64,000 bases of DNA from CAVRTM01 sp963696105 (GTDB lineage Bacteria; Actinomycetota; Actinomycetes; Actinomycetales; Dermatophilaceae): positions 372,001 to 436,000 of the forward strand of contig CAVOIP010000004.1 of NCBI GenBank assembly GCA_963696105.1, given 5' to 3'. Shown piece after piece: positions 42,214-50,970 of the stretch. A program made the translations under genes and the position numbers. The notes below the pieces were generated by a model. That model was not told where the DNA came from, searched no databases, and saw only the letters and a list, made by a program, of their open reading frames with translations. Each line of letters starts with the position of its first letter. The stretch's first letter is position 1.

Positions 42214-43104
42214 TCAGAGGGGTTCGCCCTCCGCGGCGGCGGCCGCCGACCGGACCACGGCCACCGGGCACGACGCCCCGTGCAGCAGGCGGCGGCTGAC
42301 CGAGCCCAGCAACAGGCCCTTGAAACCGCCGCGGCCCCGGCTGCCGACGACGAGCATCTCGGCGCCGCGCGACTCCTCGACCAGGGTGCCGACCGGGTGG
42401 CCCCGGACGAGGTGGCGGCGCAGCTCGACGTCGGGGTACTGCTCGTGCCAGCCGGCCAGCAGCTCGCCCACCATGGCGGTCTCCTGGTCCGACACGGCTG
42501 TCCAGTCGCCCTCCCAGGTGGCCCCGGCCAGGAAGCCGCCCGGCTCCTCCCACCACCAGGAGTGCACGACCGTCAGCCCGGCCTCGCGGGAGGAGGCCTG
42601 GGCGTAGGCGTACGACAGCGCCGCGACCGAGCGTTCCGAGGCGTCCAGGCCGACGACGATGCGCCCGGCCTCGGTCCCGCGCTCGGGGCTCTCGGGTCGG
42701 ACGACCACGACCGGGCTCCGCGCGTGCGTCGCGACCTGCTCCGACACCGATCCGACCAGCACCGAGGCGAACGCCCCGTGCCCGCGCGCCCCGACGACCA
42801 CGGTGCCCGCGGTTGCGGAGGCCTCCACCAGGACCGCGGCCGCGGAGCCCTCGCGGGTATGCGCGGTCACGGTGAGCTCGGGTGCCTTGGCCGTCACCTG
42901 TTCGACGGCGAGGGTGGTGATCGCGTCCAGGTCCGCGGAGGGCTCGAACCCGCGCGGGTGGTGGCGGCCGGAGGCCCGGACCAGGTGCAGCGGCCGCGCG
43001 GTGCGACGGGCCTCCGCGACGGCCCAGTCGAGGGCGAGGTCGCTGCCCGTGGAGCCGTCGTAGCCGACGACGACGGACTCGGGCGGTACGGACGTGCTCT
43101 TCAT
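42214..43104 (-). CDS. two-domain universal stress protein
   Basis: A 296-residue tandem Usp. Both domains have complete ATP loops (VVGARGHGAFASVLVGSVS; VVGSRGRGGFKGLLLGSVS) and start motifs SVVVGYDGSTGSDLALDWA and IVVGLDASERSVAALSYA. The aromatic run VVHSWWWEEP is shared with its paralogues here. It has its own upstream box at 43.2 kb. Confidence 0.93.
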   Translation of the reverse strand: MKSTSVPPESVVVGYDGSTGSDLALDWAVAEARRTARPLHLVRASGRHHPRGFEPSADLDAITTLAVEQVTAKAPELTVTAHTREGSAAAVLVEASATAGTVVVGARGHGAFASVLVGSVSEQVATHARSPVVVVRPESPERGTEAGRIVVGLDASERSVAALSYAYAQASSREAGLTVVHSWWWEEPGGFLAGATWEGDWTAVSDQETAMVGELLAGWHEQYPDVELRRHLVRGHPVGTLVEESRGAEMLVVGSRGRGGFKGLLLGSVSRRLLHGASCPVAVVRSAAAAAEGEPL

Positions 43105-43197
43105 GGCGGGCCCCTTACGGTCGGCCGCGGGCCTGCGGATCGGGCGCGCAGCGGCACTGCGGGTGTGTCCACGGTCCGGGGAGGGCCCGCGGCCGCA

Positions 43198-43216
43198 CAG
43201 GGCTGAAGGTCCCCCG
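43198..43216 (-). promoter_or_regulatory. DosR-like box for the Usp gene at 42.2 kb
   Basis: Minus-strand reading GGGGGACCTTCAGCCCTG, 94 bp before the ATG at 43104. Confidence 0.62.
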
Positions 43217-43251
43217 GCCGCCGGGTCGCGCGCCCGGGATCGCCTGCAGGC

Positions 43252-43593
43252 TCAGGCGGTACGGCGACGCAGCGCCGTGTGGGCCGCGTCCACCAGCAGC
43301 CGGACGGCCCCCGTGACCGCGCCCAGCCAGCCGGCGATGGTGGCAAACGCCGTACCGGAGGCCATGGCGAGCGGCGCGGGAGAGGGGTGGGTTCCCCATG
43401 ACCACCCGCCGGCGACCAGGGCCGCAGCGAAGGCGGACAGTGAGGCGACAGCCTCGGTCGGGCCGAGCACGGCGAACACCGGCGACAGCAGGTGGGTGAA
43501 CTCGCCGGCCAGCTCAGGCCACGCGGTGTGCGTGGCGGTTCCGGCAGGGTGTTCGGGCCGTCCACCTTCAGCCGGCGCGCCGACGGGCTCCAC
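43252..43593 (-). CDS. hypothetical membrane protein, possibly a P-type ATPase C-terminal remnant
   Basis: A 113-residue ORF with two to three hydrophobic stretches: FAVLGPTEAVASLSAFAAALVAGGWSWG and MASGTAFATIAGWLGAVTGAVRLL. The order and the GGWSWG turn vaguely recall the last helices of cation-transporting P-type ATPases, but no catalytic part is nearby. It may be a decayed piece or an unrelated small membrane protein. GTG start, no clear ribosome site. Confidence 0.4.
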   Translation of the reverse strand: MEPVGAPAEGGRPEHPAGTATHTAWPELAGEFTHLLSPVFAVLGPTEAVASLSAFAAALVAGGWSWGTHPSPAPLAMASGTAFATIAGWLGAVTGAVRLLVDAAHTALRRRTA

Positions 43594-43643
43594 GGGCGAC
43601 CCGGGCCGGCGCTGACAGCGCTGACAGCGCGGCCGGCGCGGGC

Positions 43644-43850
43644 TCAGTGGTCAAGCGGCTCCTGCGTGAAGTGCTCCATCTGTGCGTCCGGTCCCGGGAA
43701 GACGAGGGTCTCGTGCCCGTTGTCGGACCAGCGGACGAGGTACGGCGGGCCGCCATCGGGTCCGTGCACCTCGAGCACCTCGCCGTCGCGCACGGCTTCG
43801 TCCACGTGCAGGCTGCGTACGACGATTCGGTCACCTACGGCGGCATACAT
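43644..43850 (-). CDS. DUF1918 protein
   Basis: A 68-residue beta-rich protein: MYAAVGDRIVVRSLHVDEAVRDGEVLEVHGPDGGPPYLVRWSDNG-type sequence with the family's VGDR, GEVLEV and PPYLVRW motifs. This actinobacterial family is small, SH3-like, of unknown function and often near stress genes. It is probably read from the 43.94-kb region, where a box lies about 90 bp from its start, shared with the divergent dehydrogenase. Confidence 0.88.
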   Translation of the reverse strand: MYAAVGDRIVVRSLHVDEAVRDGEVLEVHGPDGGPPYLVRWSDNGHETLVFPGPDAQMEHFTQEPLDH

Positions 43851-43940
43851 GCTGCTGGCCTCCTGCGTTCGGCATCCTCGGGCATCGCGGCGGGAGTGGC
43901 TCCCGCAGTGCCCAGCCTCCGTCGGCCGCCGGTGCGGCCT

Positions 43941-43957
43941 CAGGGTCGAAGGTCCCG
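43941..43957. promoter_or_regulatory. DosR-like box between DUF1918 and alcohol dehydrogenase genes
   Basis: Minus-strand reading CGGGACCTTCGACCCTG. It lies midway in the 194-bp divergent gap 43851-44044 and could serve either gene. Confidence 0.6.
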
Positions 43958-44044
43958 GCGGGCGGCGGCGCGGTGGCCCACGCTGGGGCGGTGGACACCT
44001 CGGTGCAGACGTCAGCCGCCCCCGCGGAGCTGGTTCCGGAGCGC

Positions 44045-45043
44045 ATGCAGGCGTGGGAGGTCAGCGGGCACGCGGGGTCGGTGGAGCGGCTGCGACTCGT
44101 CGAGCGCGCCGTGCCGGCGCCCCAGCCGGGCGAGGTGCTGGTGCGGGTGAGGGCGTGCGGGGTCTGTCGCACCGACCTGCACTGCGCCGACGGCGAGCTC
44201 GCGCCGAAGGCGCCGGGGGTCGTGCCCGGTCACGAGGTCGTCGGGGAGGTGGTCGCGCTGGGCGCGGCGGTGTCCCGCTTCCGCGTCGGGGACCGGGTGG
44301 GTGCGGCATGGCTGCGCAGCACCTGCGGGGAGTGCCGGTGGTGCCGTTCCGGGGCGGAGAACCTGTGCCCGCGGTCGACCTACACCGGTTGGGACGTGGA
44401 CGGTGGTTTCGCCGAGTTCGTCGTGGTGCCAGCGGCATTCGCCTACCGGATGCCGGAGGAGCTGACCGACACGGAGGCCGCGCCGCTGCTGTGCGCCGGC
44501 ATCATCGGCTACCGCGCCCTGCGCCGTGCACAGCTGCCACCGGGTGGACGGCTGGGCATCTACGGGTTCGGGGCGAGCGCCCACCTCACCGCCCAGATCG
44601 CGCTCGCCCAGGGGGCGGAGGTGCACGTGCTCACCCGCGAGCCGGCGGCCCGCAGCCTGGCCCTCGAGCTCGGCGCGGCGTCGGCCGGCGGCGCGTACGA
44701 CGCACCGCCCGTCCCGTTGGACGCGGCCATCACGTTCGCGCCGGTGGGGGACCTCGTGCCGGTCGCGCTCCGCGCCCTCGAGCGGGGCGGGACACTGGCC
44801 GTGGCGGGGATCCACCTCAGCGACATCCCACCGCTGGACTACCAGCAGCACCTGTTCCGGGAGCGGACGCTGACGAGCGTCACCGCCAACACGCGTGCGG
44901 ACGGGGAGGAGCTGTTGCGGCTGGCGCGGGCACTGCACGTGAGGGCCCGCGTGGCGCCGTACCCGTTCGGCAAGGCGGACCGGGCCCTGGACGACCTCGC
45001 CGGTGGCCGGGTCGTCGGCGCGGCGGTCCTCACGATGGTGTGA
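44045..45043 (+). CDS. zinc-dependent alcohol dehydrogenase (AdhA-like)
   Basis: A 332-residue medium-chain dehydrogenase. Catalytic zinc is in CGVCRTDLHCADG and GHEVVGEV, structural zinc in CGECRWCRSGAENLC, and the Rossmann motif GRLGIYGFGASAHLT lies near 175. Length and YTGWDVDGGFAEF place it with actinobacterial AdhA-type enzymes. ATG 44045 has GGAG 4 bp upstream; a GTG at 43991 in the same frame would add 18 residues. Distinct from the 25.7-kb dehydrogenase. Confidence 0.88.
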   Translation: MQAWEVSGHAGSVERLRLVERAVPAPQPGEVLVRVRACGVCRTDLHCADGELAPKAPGVVPGHEVVGEVVALGAAVSRFRVGDRVGAAWLRSTCGECRWCRSGAENLCPRSTYTGWDVDGGFAEFVVVPAAFAYRMPEELTDTEAAPLLCAGIIGYRALRRAQLPPGGRLGIYGFGASAHLTAQIALAQGAEVHVLTREPAARSLALELGAASAGGAYDAPPVPLDAAITFAPVGDLVPVALRALERGGTLAVAGIHLSDIPPLDYQQHLFRERTLTSVTANTRADGEELLRLARALHVRARVAPYPFGKADRALDDLAGGRVVGAAVLTMV

Positions 45044-45079
45044 GGCCGGTCCTCCCGACGGCGTGAGGCCCCGGCCGGC

Positions 45080-45535
45080 TCAGCCCTGCTGCCGCCGGCC
45101 CTCCGCGGGGCCGCTGTCCTTGCGCTCCACGGTGACCTTGACCGGCTTGCGCTCCTGCACCGTCGAGGGCACACGGACCTCGAGGACGCCGTCGACATAC
45201 GTCGCCGTGATCTCCTCGGTCCTGACGCCGCGGGGCAGCGGGATGCTGCGGGTGAAGCTGCCGTAGTGGAACTCGTGACGGTTCTTGTCCTTCTGCTCCT
45301 CGTGCCGCTCCCCGCTGATGGTCAGCACATCGCCCTCGATGTCCAGCGAGACGTCCTTGTCGGGGTCGATGCCGGGCATCTCGGCGCGCAGCACGTAGGT
45401 GCCGCCGTCCATGTAGTCCTCGATGCGGACGTACGGCGCGAGGCCGAATCCGCGCAGCCCGAGCGCCGGTCCGGACTCGAGCCAGTCGAGCATGTCGGCG
45501 ACGGGACTGGGGGAGTGGCGTGCAACGGTGGTCAT
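45080..45535 (-). CDS. Hsp20/alpha-crystallin small heat-shock protein
   Basis: A 151-residue sHSP. The alpha-crystallin domain is at about 40-130 (YVRIEDYMDGGTYVLRAEMPGIDPDKDVSLDIEGDVLTISGER), with FHYGSFTRSIPLPRGV and the VDGVLEVRVP strand. It resembles HspX (Acr), the best known DosR product in mycobacteria. AGAGGAG precedes the ATG. It starts 49 bp after the Usp gene upstream, so the two are probably one operon driven by the 46.6-kb box. Confidence 0.94.
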   Translation of the reverse strand: MTTVARHSPSPVADMLDWLESGPALGLRGFGLAPYVRIEDYMDGGTYVLRAEMPGIDPDKDVSLDIEGDVLTISGERHEEQKDKNRHEFHYGSFTRSIPLPRGVRTEEITATYVDGVLEVRVPSTVQERKPVKVTVERKDSGPAEGRRQQG

Positions 45536-45584
45536 GGTCAACAGCTCCTCTGGTCGTGGTGGTGCGGCCCGGGCGATGCCCGGG

Positions 45585-46550
45585 TCAGTCGTGCTCGCGC
45601 ACCGGCGGCACGGGCAGCCGGTGCTCCTCGGTGGCGCGGTCCCCGTGGTGGTGCGCGTCCTCGCGCGGCGCGCGGATGATGGCGACCGGGCACTGGGCGC
45701 GGTGCACCACGCCCTGGCTGACCGAGCCCAGCAGCAGCCCGCGGAAGCCGCCGCGGCCGCGGGAGCCGACGACGACCAGGCAGGCGTTCTCGCTCTGGCG
45801 CACCAGCGCCTCCACCGGGTGCGCGTGGACGCTGTGCCGGGCGATGGCCACATCGGGGTACTTCTCCTGCCACCCGGCGAGGGACTCCGCCACCAGGGCG
45901 TTCTCCTCCTGCGCCATGTTCTCCCAGTCGACGGTCCAGATGGCCGACGCCGAGGCGCCCTCTACGTAGTCCAGCCACCAGGCGTGCACCGCCGTCAGTC
46001 CGACACCGCGCGACGAGGCCTCCTCGAAGGCGAAGGCGATCGCGTTCGCCGACAGGGCGGACCCGTCGACGCCGACGACCACCGGGGCGTCCTCAGCCGC
46101 GGCCGGCTGACCGTCGTGGATCACGACCACGGGGCAGTGGGAGTGGGCCGCCACCTGGGTCGACACCGAGCCCAGTACGACACCCCGCGCCGCGCTGACC
46201 CCGCGGGCGCCGACGACGACGGTGTGGGAGGTCCTCGAGGCCTCCACCAGTGCGGGGGCGGCGCCGTACGTCGACACCTCCCAGGTCACGGGGAGGTCCG
46301 GGTGCGTCGTCGTCACCCGGTCAGCGGACCTCTGGCACAGGTCCTCGGCGACCTCGCGGACGCCCTCGAGAACGAAGCCCATGCCGCCCTGGCTGGTCAC
46401 CGGGTACTGGTAGGAGAACGCGTGGACGATGTGCAGCGGCAGCCTGCGCCGCGTCGCCTCGGCCACCGCCCAGTCCAGGGCGAGGTCGGCGCACGCCGAG
46501 CCGTCGATCCCGACGGCGATGGACCCCGCGGCTACGGGATGCTGGGTCAT
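45585..46550 (-). CDS. two-domain universal stress protein
   Basis: A 321-residue tandem Usp with a His-rich, charged C-terminal extension (EDAHHHGDRATEEHRLP). Domain 1 loop GARGVSAARGVVLGSVS and domain 2 loop GSRGRGGFRGLLLGSVS both fit ATP binding. Start motif SIAVGIDGSACADLALDWA. First gene of a probable Usp-hsp20 operon. Confidence 0.93.
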   Translation of the reverse strand: MTQHPVAAGSIAVGIDGSACADLALDWAVAEATRRRLPLHIVHAFSYQYPVTSQGGMGFVLEGVREVAEDLCQRSADRVTTTHPDLPVTWEVSTYGAAPALVEASRTSHTVVVGARGVSAARGVVLGSVSTQVAAHSHCPVVVIHDGQPAAAEDAPVVVGVDGSALSANAIAFAFEEASSRGVGLTAVHAWWLDYVEGASASAIWTVDWENMAQEENALVAESLAGWQEKYPDVAIARHSVHAHPVEALVRQSENACLVVVGSRGRGGFRGLLLGSVSQGVVHRAQCPVAIIRAPREDAHHHGDRATEEHRLPVPPVREHD

Positions 46551-46611
46551 GGGGGCTCCTTCAGGCGTGGTGGCTGGTTCGGGGCAACAGTGCGGCCGGC
46601 GCGAAGGCCGT

Positions 46612-46632
46612 CACAGGGCATTAGGTCCTGTG
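46612..46632 (-). promoter_or_regulatory. DosR-like box, the most symmetric in the window
   Basis: Arms CACAGG (46612) and CCTGTG (46627) are perfectly inverted around GCATTAGGT; minus-strand reading contains AGGACCTAATGCCCT. It is 61 bp before the Usp-hsp20 operon, within the 168-bp gap 46551-46718. Confidence 0.68.
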
Positions 46633-46718
46633 CGCACCGCCAGGACCGTTCGGGTCAGGCGACGCACGCGTCGGAGGCGCTCGAGAACACCCCGCGGCGC
46701 TCGGGCCGGCGGAGCCGC

Positions 46719-49406
46719 TCAGAGCACCCGGGGGCGCAGGATTCGGGTGAGGGCCAGGGCGGCGAACGCGGTCAGCGCCGCGACCAGCCAGGCGTCGGCG
46801 GAGACCGGCTGGGTGCCGAGCAGCTCGCGCAACGGCGGCAGCAGGACCGACGCGGCCAGCAGCAGCCCGGCGGCGGGCAGGGCCCACACCAGCGCGCGCC
46901 CCGCCGGCGGCGTGCGCACGGTCGTGCGGGCACGGATGCCCCAGGCCACGGCCAGCTGGCCGGCCCCGAGGGACAGCAGCGACGCCGACGGCCCGGACAG
47001 GGAGCCGGCGGCCAGACCCGCTGCCAGGCTCGCCACGGCGAGGAACGCCGCAAGCGATCCGATCCGCCACCAGAGTCCGCCGGCGAGGACGCCCTGGCCC
47101 GGGGGCCGCGGCGGCTGTTGCATCGTGCCCACCTCCACCGGCTCCGCACCCAGCGCGGCCCCGGCGAAGGAGTGCGTGAGCAGGTTGACCCAGAGGATCT
47201 GCGCGGGCAGCAGCGGCAGTGGCACCCCGAACGCGGGGCCCAGCAGCATCAGCAGGATCTCGGCGGCGCCGCCGGACATGCCGTAGAGCAGGAACCGCCG
47301 GATGTTGGCGTAGACGCGTCGCCCTTCCTCCACCGCCGCCACGAGGGTGCCGAGGTCGTCGTCGAGCAGCACCAGGTCAGCCGCCTGCCGTGCCACCTCC
47401 GTGCCGCGGCCACCCATGGCAACGCCGATGTCGGCGCGGTGCAGCGCCGGCCCGTCGTTGACACCGTCGCCAGTCATCGCGACGACGTCACCACGCTCCT
47501 GCCACCGCCGGACGAGGTCGAGCTTGTGGGCGGGGGTCGCCCGCGCGACCACCCTGCGCCGGCTGGCCGCCTGCAGGTCCTCGGGCGTGGAGCCGGCCGA
47601 CAGCACCACTGCGCCGTCGGAGGCATCGGAGGCATCGGAGCCGTCGGAGCCGTCGGAGCCGTCGATCCCGACGGCACCGGCGATGGCGGCGGCGGTGCCC
47701 TGGTGGTCGCCGGTCACCAGCGCCACGTCGATGCCGGCCGAGCGGCACCGCGCCACCGCATCGCGGGCCGAGGGACGCAGGGGGTCGTGCAGGGCGACCA
47801 GCCCCAGCAGCCCGAGCCCCGACTCGAGCGCGGGAACGTCACCTCCCACCGGCAACCGGCCGTCTCCCTCGAGCGCCCCTGCCGGCGTGCTCACCCACCG
47901 CTGCGCCACCGCCAGCACCCGGTCCCCGTCGGCGGCCATCTGCTCGGCGCGACGGCGGGCGGCGTCCAGCACCGCGTCGGGCTCGCACAGCGTCGTCGTG
48001 GTGAGCAGGGCGTCCGGGGCACCCTTACAGAGCACCAGCAGGCCCTCGGCGCCCCGGTGCACGGTCGTCATCCGCTTGCGCACGCTGTCGAAGGGCACCT
48101 CGTCTACCCGCGGTAGGGCGGCCGCGAGCACCTCCGGCGCCGTACCGTGGTCGGCCGCGGCCTGCAGGAGCGCCACCTCGGTCGGGTCGCCGAGCACGGC
48201 CCCCGTCCCCGGGTCGCGGACGGCGTCGTTGCACAACGCGACCGCGCGCATCAGCGTGGGCTCGTCCACGTCGTCCGGGCGCCACTGACCGGCCAGCACC
48301 ATCCGCGCCTGGGTCAGCGTGCCGGTCTTGTCGGTGGCAAGGAGGGTGACCGAGCCGAGGGTCTCGACCGCCGCGAGGTGGCGGACGACCGCGTGCCGCG
48401 CGGCCATCCGGCGCGCGGCGAGGGCCAGGCTGACCGTCACCACCACCGGCAACGACTCCGGCACCGCGGCGACGACCAGGCTGACGGCGGTCAGCAGCAT
48501 CAGCTCGAAGGACTGCCCGCGCAGGACCCCCGACACCAGGACGACCGCGCAGAGCACCACCGCGCCGCCGGCAAGGTAGGCCGAGAGCTGCGTCATCCGG
48601 TGCTGTAGCGGGGTCGCCCGGTGCGGGCTCTCGAGCATCCCGGCGATGCGGCCGAGGGCGCTGTCCGGCCCCGTGGCGGTGACGCGGGCGAGGCCGCGCC
48701 CGTGCACGACGACCGTGCCCGAGTACAGCGTGCCCCCCATGGCAGCGGCAGCGCTGCCCCTGCTGCCAGTGCTGCCGGGACGGCCCTCGGGCGTCGAGCC
48801 GGCCGGGGGCGCGGGCGCCGAGCCAGCTGGGGGCGCGGGCGTCGAGCGAGCCGGGGGCGCGGGCGTCGAGCCGGCGGGACCGGGATCCGCCGTACCGGCC
48901 TTGTCCACCGGGAAGGACTCGCCGGTCAACGCCGACTCGTCCACCCGGAACGCCACGCCGCTGAGCAGGACCGCGTCGGCCGGCACGAGGTCGCCCTGGC
49001 GCAGCACGACGAGGTCTCCTGGCACCAGCTCGGTCACGGCGCAGCTGACCTGGCGCCCCCCGCGGATGGTGCGGGCAACCGGCGCCACCAGCTGGTCCAG
49101 GGCCAGGACCGCCCGGTCAGCGGTCAGCTCCTGGCGGACACCCAGGGTGGTGTTGACGAGCACGACCAGCGTGATGACCAGGGCGTCGGTGTGGTCACCC
49201 GTGGCCACCGTCAGGGCCATCGCGGCCAGCAGCACCAGGACGAGCGGGTCGGCCAGCGCACGGAGCACCCGGCGCCACAAGGGCACCGGGTGTGGGGCGG
49301 GAAGGCGGTTGGGGCCGAAGCGGCGCAGCCGCTCGGCTGCCTCCTCCGGGGTCAACCCCGCCGGGTCGCGGTCGGCCGCCCGCAACGGCGGCAGCGAGGC
49401 CGTCAC
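46719..49406 (-). CDS. P2-type cation ATPase (CtpF-like)
   Basis: An 895-residue P-type ATPase. Motifs are the actuator SALTGESFPVDK, phosphorylation ATDKTGTLTQAR, KGAPDALL nucleotide binding and hinge MTGDGVNDGPAL. The helix 4 motif is PESLP, as in P2 Ca2+ pumps and mycobacterial CtpF, itself DosR-regulated. Two in-frame repeat tracts enlarge loops, one after the actuator (Pro/Ala-rich STPAPPAG) and one before helix-proximal switch residues (GSD). GTG start at 49406, 12 bp after the upstream small gene, so one operon. Confidence 0.9.
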   Translation of the reverse strand: MTASLPPLRAADRDPAGLTPEEAAERLRRFGPNRLPAPHPVPLWRRVLRALADPLVLVLLAAMALTVATGDHTDALVITLVVLVNTTLGVRQELTADRAVLALDQLVAPVARTIRGGRQVSCAVTELVPGDLVVLRQGDLVPADAVLLSGVAFRVDESALTGESFPVDKAGTADPGPAGSTPAPPARSTPAPPAGSAPAPPAGSTPEGRPGSTGSRGSAAAAMGGTLYSGTVVVHGRGLARVTATGPDSALGRIAGMLESPHRATPLQHRMTQLSAYLAGGAVVLCAVVLVSGVLRGQSFELMLLTAVSLVVAAVPESLPVVVTVSLALAARRMAARHAVVRHLAAVETLGSVTLLATDKTGTLTQARMVLAGQWRPDDVDEPTLMRAVALCNDAVRDPGTGAVLGDPTEVALLQAAADHGTAPEVLAAALPRVDEVPFDSVRKRMTTVHRGAEGLLVLCKGAPDALLTTTTLCEPDAVLDAARRRAEQMAADGDRVLAVAQRWVSTPAGALEGDGRLPVGGDVPALESGLGLLGLVALHDPLRPSARDAVARCRSAGIDVALVTGDHQGTAAAIAGAVGIDGSDGSDGSDASDASDGAVVLSAGSTPEDLQAASRRRVVARATPAHKLDLVRRWQERGDVVAMTGDGVNDGPALHRADIGVAMGGRGTEVARQAADLVLLDDDLGTLVAAVEEGRRVYANIRRFLLYGMSGGAAEILLMLLGPAFGVPLPLLPAQILWVNLLTHSFAGAALGAEPVEVGTMQQPPRPPGQGVLAGGLWWRIGSLAAFLAVASLAAGLAAGSLSGPSASLLSLGAGQLAVAWGIRARTTVRTPPAGRALVWALPAAGLLLAASVLLPPLRELLGTQPVSADAWLVAALTAFAALALTRILRPRVL
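47612..47664. repeat. 9-bp in-frame repeats in the CtpF-like gene
   Basis: About six copies of GCCGTCGGA or GGCATCGGA in a row encode GSDGSDGSDASDASDG on the minus strand. It lies in the cytosolic P domain between the GDHQG segment and AGSTPEDLQ. Confidence 0.88.
48793..48878. repeat. 24-bp in-frame repeats in the CtpF-like gene
   Basis: Three full units (48793, 48817, 48841) and a partial fourth, consensus GTCGAGCCGGCCGGGGGCGC followed by GGGC. They encode eight-residue STPAPPAG/R repeats after the actuator TGES motif, where related pumps have no insertion. Confidence 0.9.
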
Positions 49407-49418
49407 GACGGAGGGCTG

Positions 49419-49856
49419 TCACACCAGGGGTCGCACGGCGACATCCACCTGGTGGTCGAGGGCCGGCCGTCCGTGGCGGCGTCCCCCTCGACCAGCCCTG
49501 GCCGGGCTCGTCACCTCCGCGCTGACGAGGCAGGTCGCCCCGGCGGGGCGCAGCCCGCGGACGTCGCAACGGCGGTACAGGTCCTCCAGCAGGCAGTCAC
49601 CCATCGGCATCACGAGGCTCAGGCGCCGGGCGTGGTCGGCGCCGGCGACCGACATGAGGGCATCCACCAAGGCCGCCCGCGTCTGGACCGGGACGTGTCC
49701 CGGTTCGATGTGGACGTTCGCGAACAGCTCGTCCTGGTCGGTGGTGGTGACGGTCGCGAAGGCAACCATCCGGCCGTCCTTGCTCACCGTGATCTGGCAC
49801 GCCGGGCCGATGGCCTCGTGCACGGAACGGGTGCGGGACCTGGTCTGTGGACTCAT
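49419..49856 (-). CDS. hypothetical protein upstream of the CtpF-like pump
   Basis: A 145-residue protein with a plausible alpha/beta core (CQITVSKDGRMVAFATVTTTDQDELFANVHIEPGHVPVQTRAALVDALMSV; LSLVMPMGDCLLEDLYRRCD) and a run-on basic end. It vaguely resembles a GNAT fold, but no acetyl-CoA loop is clear. It is first in an operon with the pump and is preceded by a DosR-like box. Function unknown. Confidence 0.65.
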   Translation of the reverse strand: MSPQTRSRTRSVHEAIGPACQITVSKDGRMVAFATVTTTDQDELFANVHIEPGHVPVQTRAALVDALMSVAGADHARRLSLVMPMGDCLLEDLYRRCDVRGLRPAGATCLVSAEVTSPARAGRGGRRHGRPALDHQVDVAVRPLV

Positions 49857-49891
49857 GGCGCGATGCTCGCCGCCGACGACGCGGAAAGGGA

Positions 49892-49908
49892 AGTGACGTT
49901 GGTCCCTA
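49892..49908 (-). promoter_or_regulatory. DosR-like box for the hypothetical-CtpF operon
   Basis: Minus-strand reading AGGGACCAACGTCACTT, about 36 bp before the ATG at 49856. One of two boxes in the divergent gap 49857-50031. Confidence 0.58.
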
Positions 49909-49927
49909 CCCGCCCTTCCGGGCCGGT

Positions 49928-49945
49928 GTCAGGACCAAGGACCTG
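49928..49945 (+). promoter_or_regulatory. DosR-like box for the Usp gene at 50.0 kb
   Basis: GTCAGGACCAAGGACCTG, 86 bp before the GTG at 50032; contains GGACC twice in the same orientation as well as the inverted AGGTCC. Confidence 0.52.
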
Positions 49946-50031
49946 TACGACGGCGCGCGAGGTTCCCCAGGCTGTGGGGAGACCGGCCGACAGGAGGACC
50001 GGCGCTGCGGCATGCGCCCGAGGAGGCTCCG

Positions 50032-50970
50032 GTGATCCGGTTCGAGCAGACGACGCTGATGTGGTGTGACGGCTCGACGGAGAGCCGGCGGGCCGTCCCT
50101 GCCTCGACGCTGGAGGCGGCAGCCCGGGGGACCGGACTGGTGCTGCTCGTCGCGGCCGTATCGCTGCCCGGCGCACGCGACCTGCGCCCGCCGGCGCGAC
50201 ACGCGGTGGCGGAGCAGGCGGTCGCGTCCGCCGTGGCGACCAACCCCTCGGTGCCACTGGAGGTGTTCCATGCAGGCGCAGCCTCGCACGCCCAGCTGGT
50301 CGACCTGGCACGGCGTACCAGCCTGGTGGTGATGGGCGCGGCTCGGCACGAGAGCGCCGGTGTCTGGCCGTCCGGGTCGGTCGGCGACGCGCTCGCGGGC
50401 CACCTCGACTGCCCGGTGCTGTTCGTCGACGGCCACGAGCTGTCGCCGGCGGAGAGCGCGGTCGGGCACGAACCCGCCGTGGTCGCCGGGATTGACATGG
50501 TCCGGGCCTCCGAGCCGGTCCTGTTGACGGCCGCGGCGGAGGCGGTGATCCGCGGTGTGGGGCTCACCCTGGTGCACGCCCTGGACCATGGCGCCACGCT
50601 GGACCCGGGAGCCCTGGCCGAGGGATGGGAACGCTGCCGGGCGTCGCTGCGGTCGGCCGACCTGCCGCGTGGCGTGCCCAACCGCCTCGTCGTCAGCCAG
50701 GAGGAGCCGGTCGCCGCTTTGCGCAACCGGGTCGGCCCGCGGGACCTGCTCGTCGTCGGTACCGGAGGGAACAGCGACGACGGAGGGAAAAGCGGCGACG
50801 GACGCTGGGTCTGGACCCGGGCGCACGTCGGACCTGTCAGCCGCGGACTGCTCGCCGCGACGCCGTGTGACGTGATGCTGGTGCCACCGTGGCCACGGAG
50901 CAAGACCATGGCCGACCTGGGCGCCCGGCGGCTGCAGGGTCATCGGAGCCAGCCGGACGCGATCGGCTGA
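50032..50970 (+). CDS. two-domain Usp-like protein with degenerate nucleotide loops
   Basis: A 312-residue Usp-fold protein: domain 1 TLMWCDGSTESRRAVPAS ... LVVMGAARHESAGVWPSGSVG; domain 2 VVAGIDMVRASEPVLLTAAAEA ... LLVVGTGGNSDDGGKSGDG. The first loop has lost the second glycine and the second is disrupted by a Gly/Ser/Asp insertion, so ATP binding is unlikely. AGGAGG lies 5 bp before the GTG. Related in architecture to the 36.6-kb gene. Confidence 0.8.
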   Translation: MIRFEQTTLMWCDGSTESRRAVPASTLEAAARGTGLVLLVAAVSLPGARDLRPPARHAVAEQAVASAVATNPSVPLEVFHAGAASHAQLVDLARRTSLVVMGAARHESAGVWPSGSVGDALAGHLDCPVLFVDGHELSPAESAVGHEPAVVAGIDMVRASEPVLLTAAAEAVIRGVGLTLVHALDHGATLDPGALAEGWERCRASLRSADLPRGVPNRLVVSQEEPVAALRNRVGPRDLLVVGTGGNSDDGGKSGDGRWVWTRAHVGPVSRGLLAATPCDVMLVPPWPRSKTMADLGARRLQGHRSQPDAIG

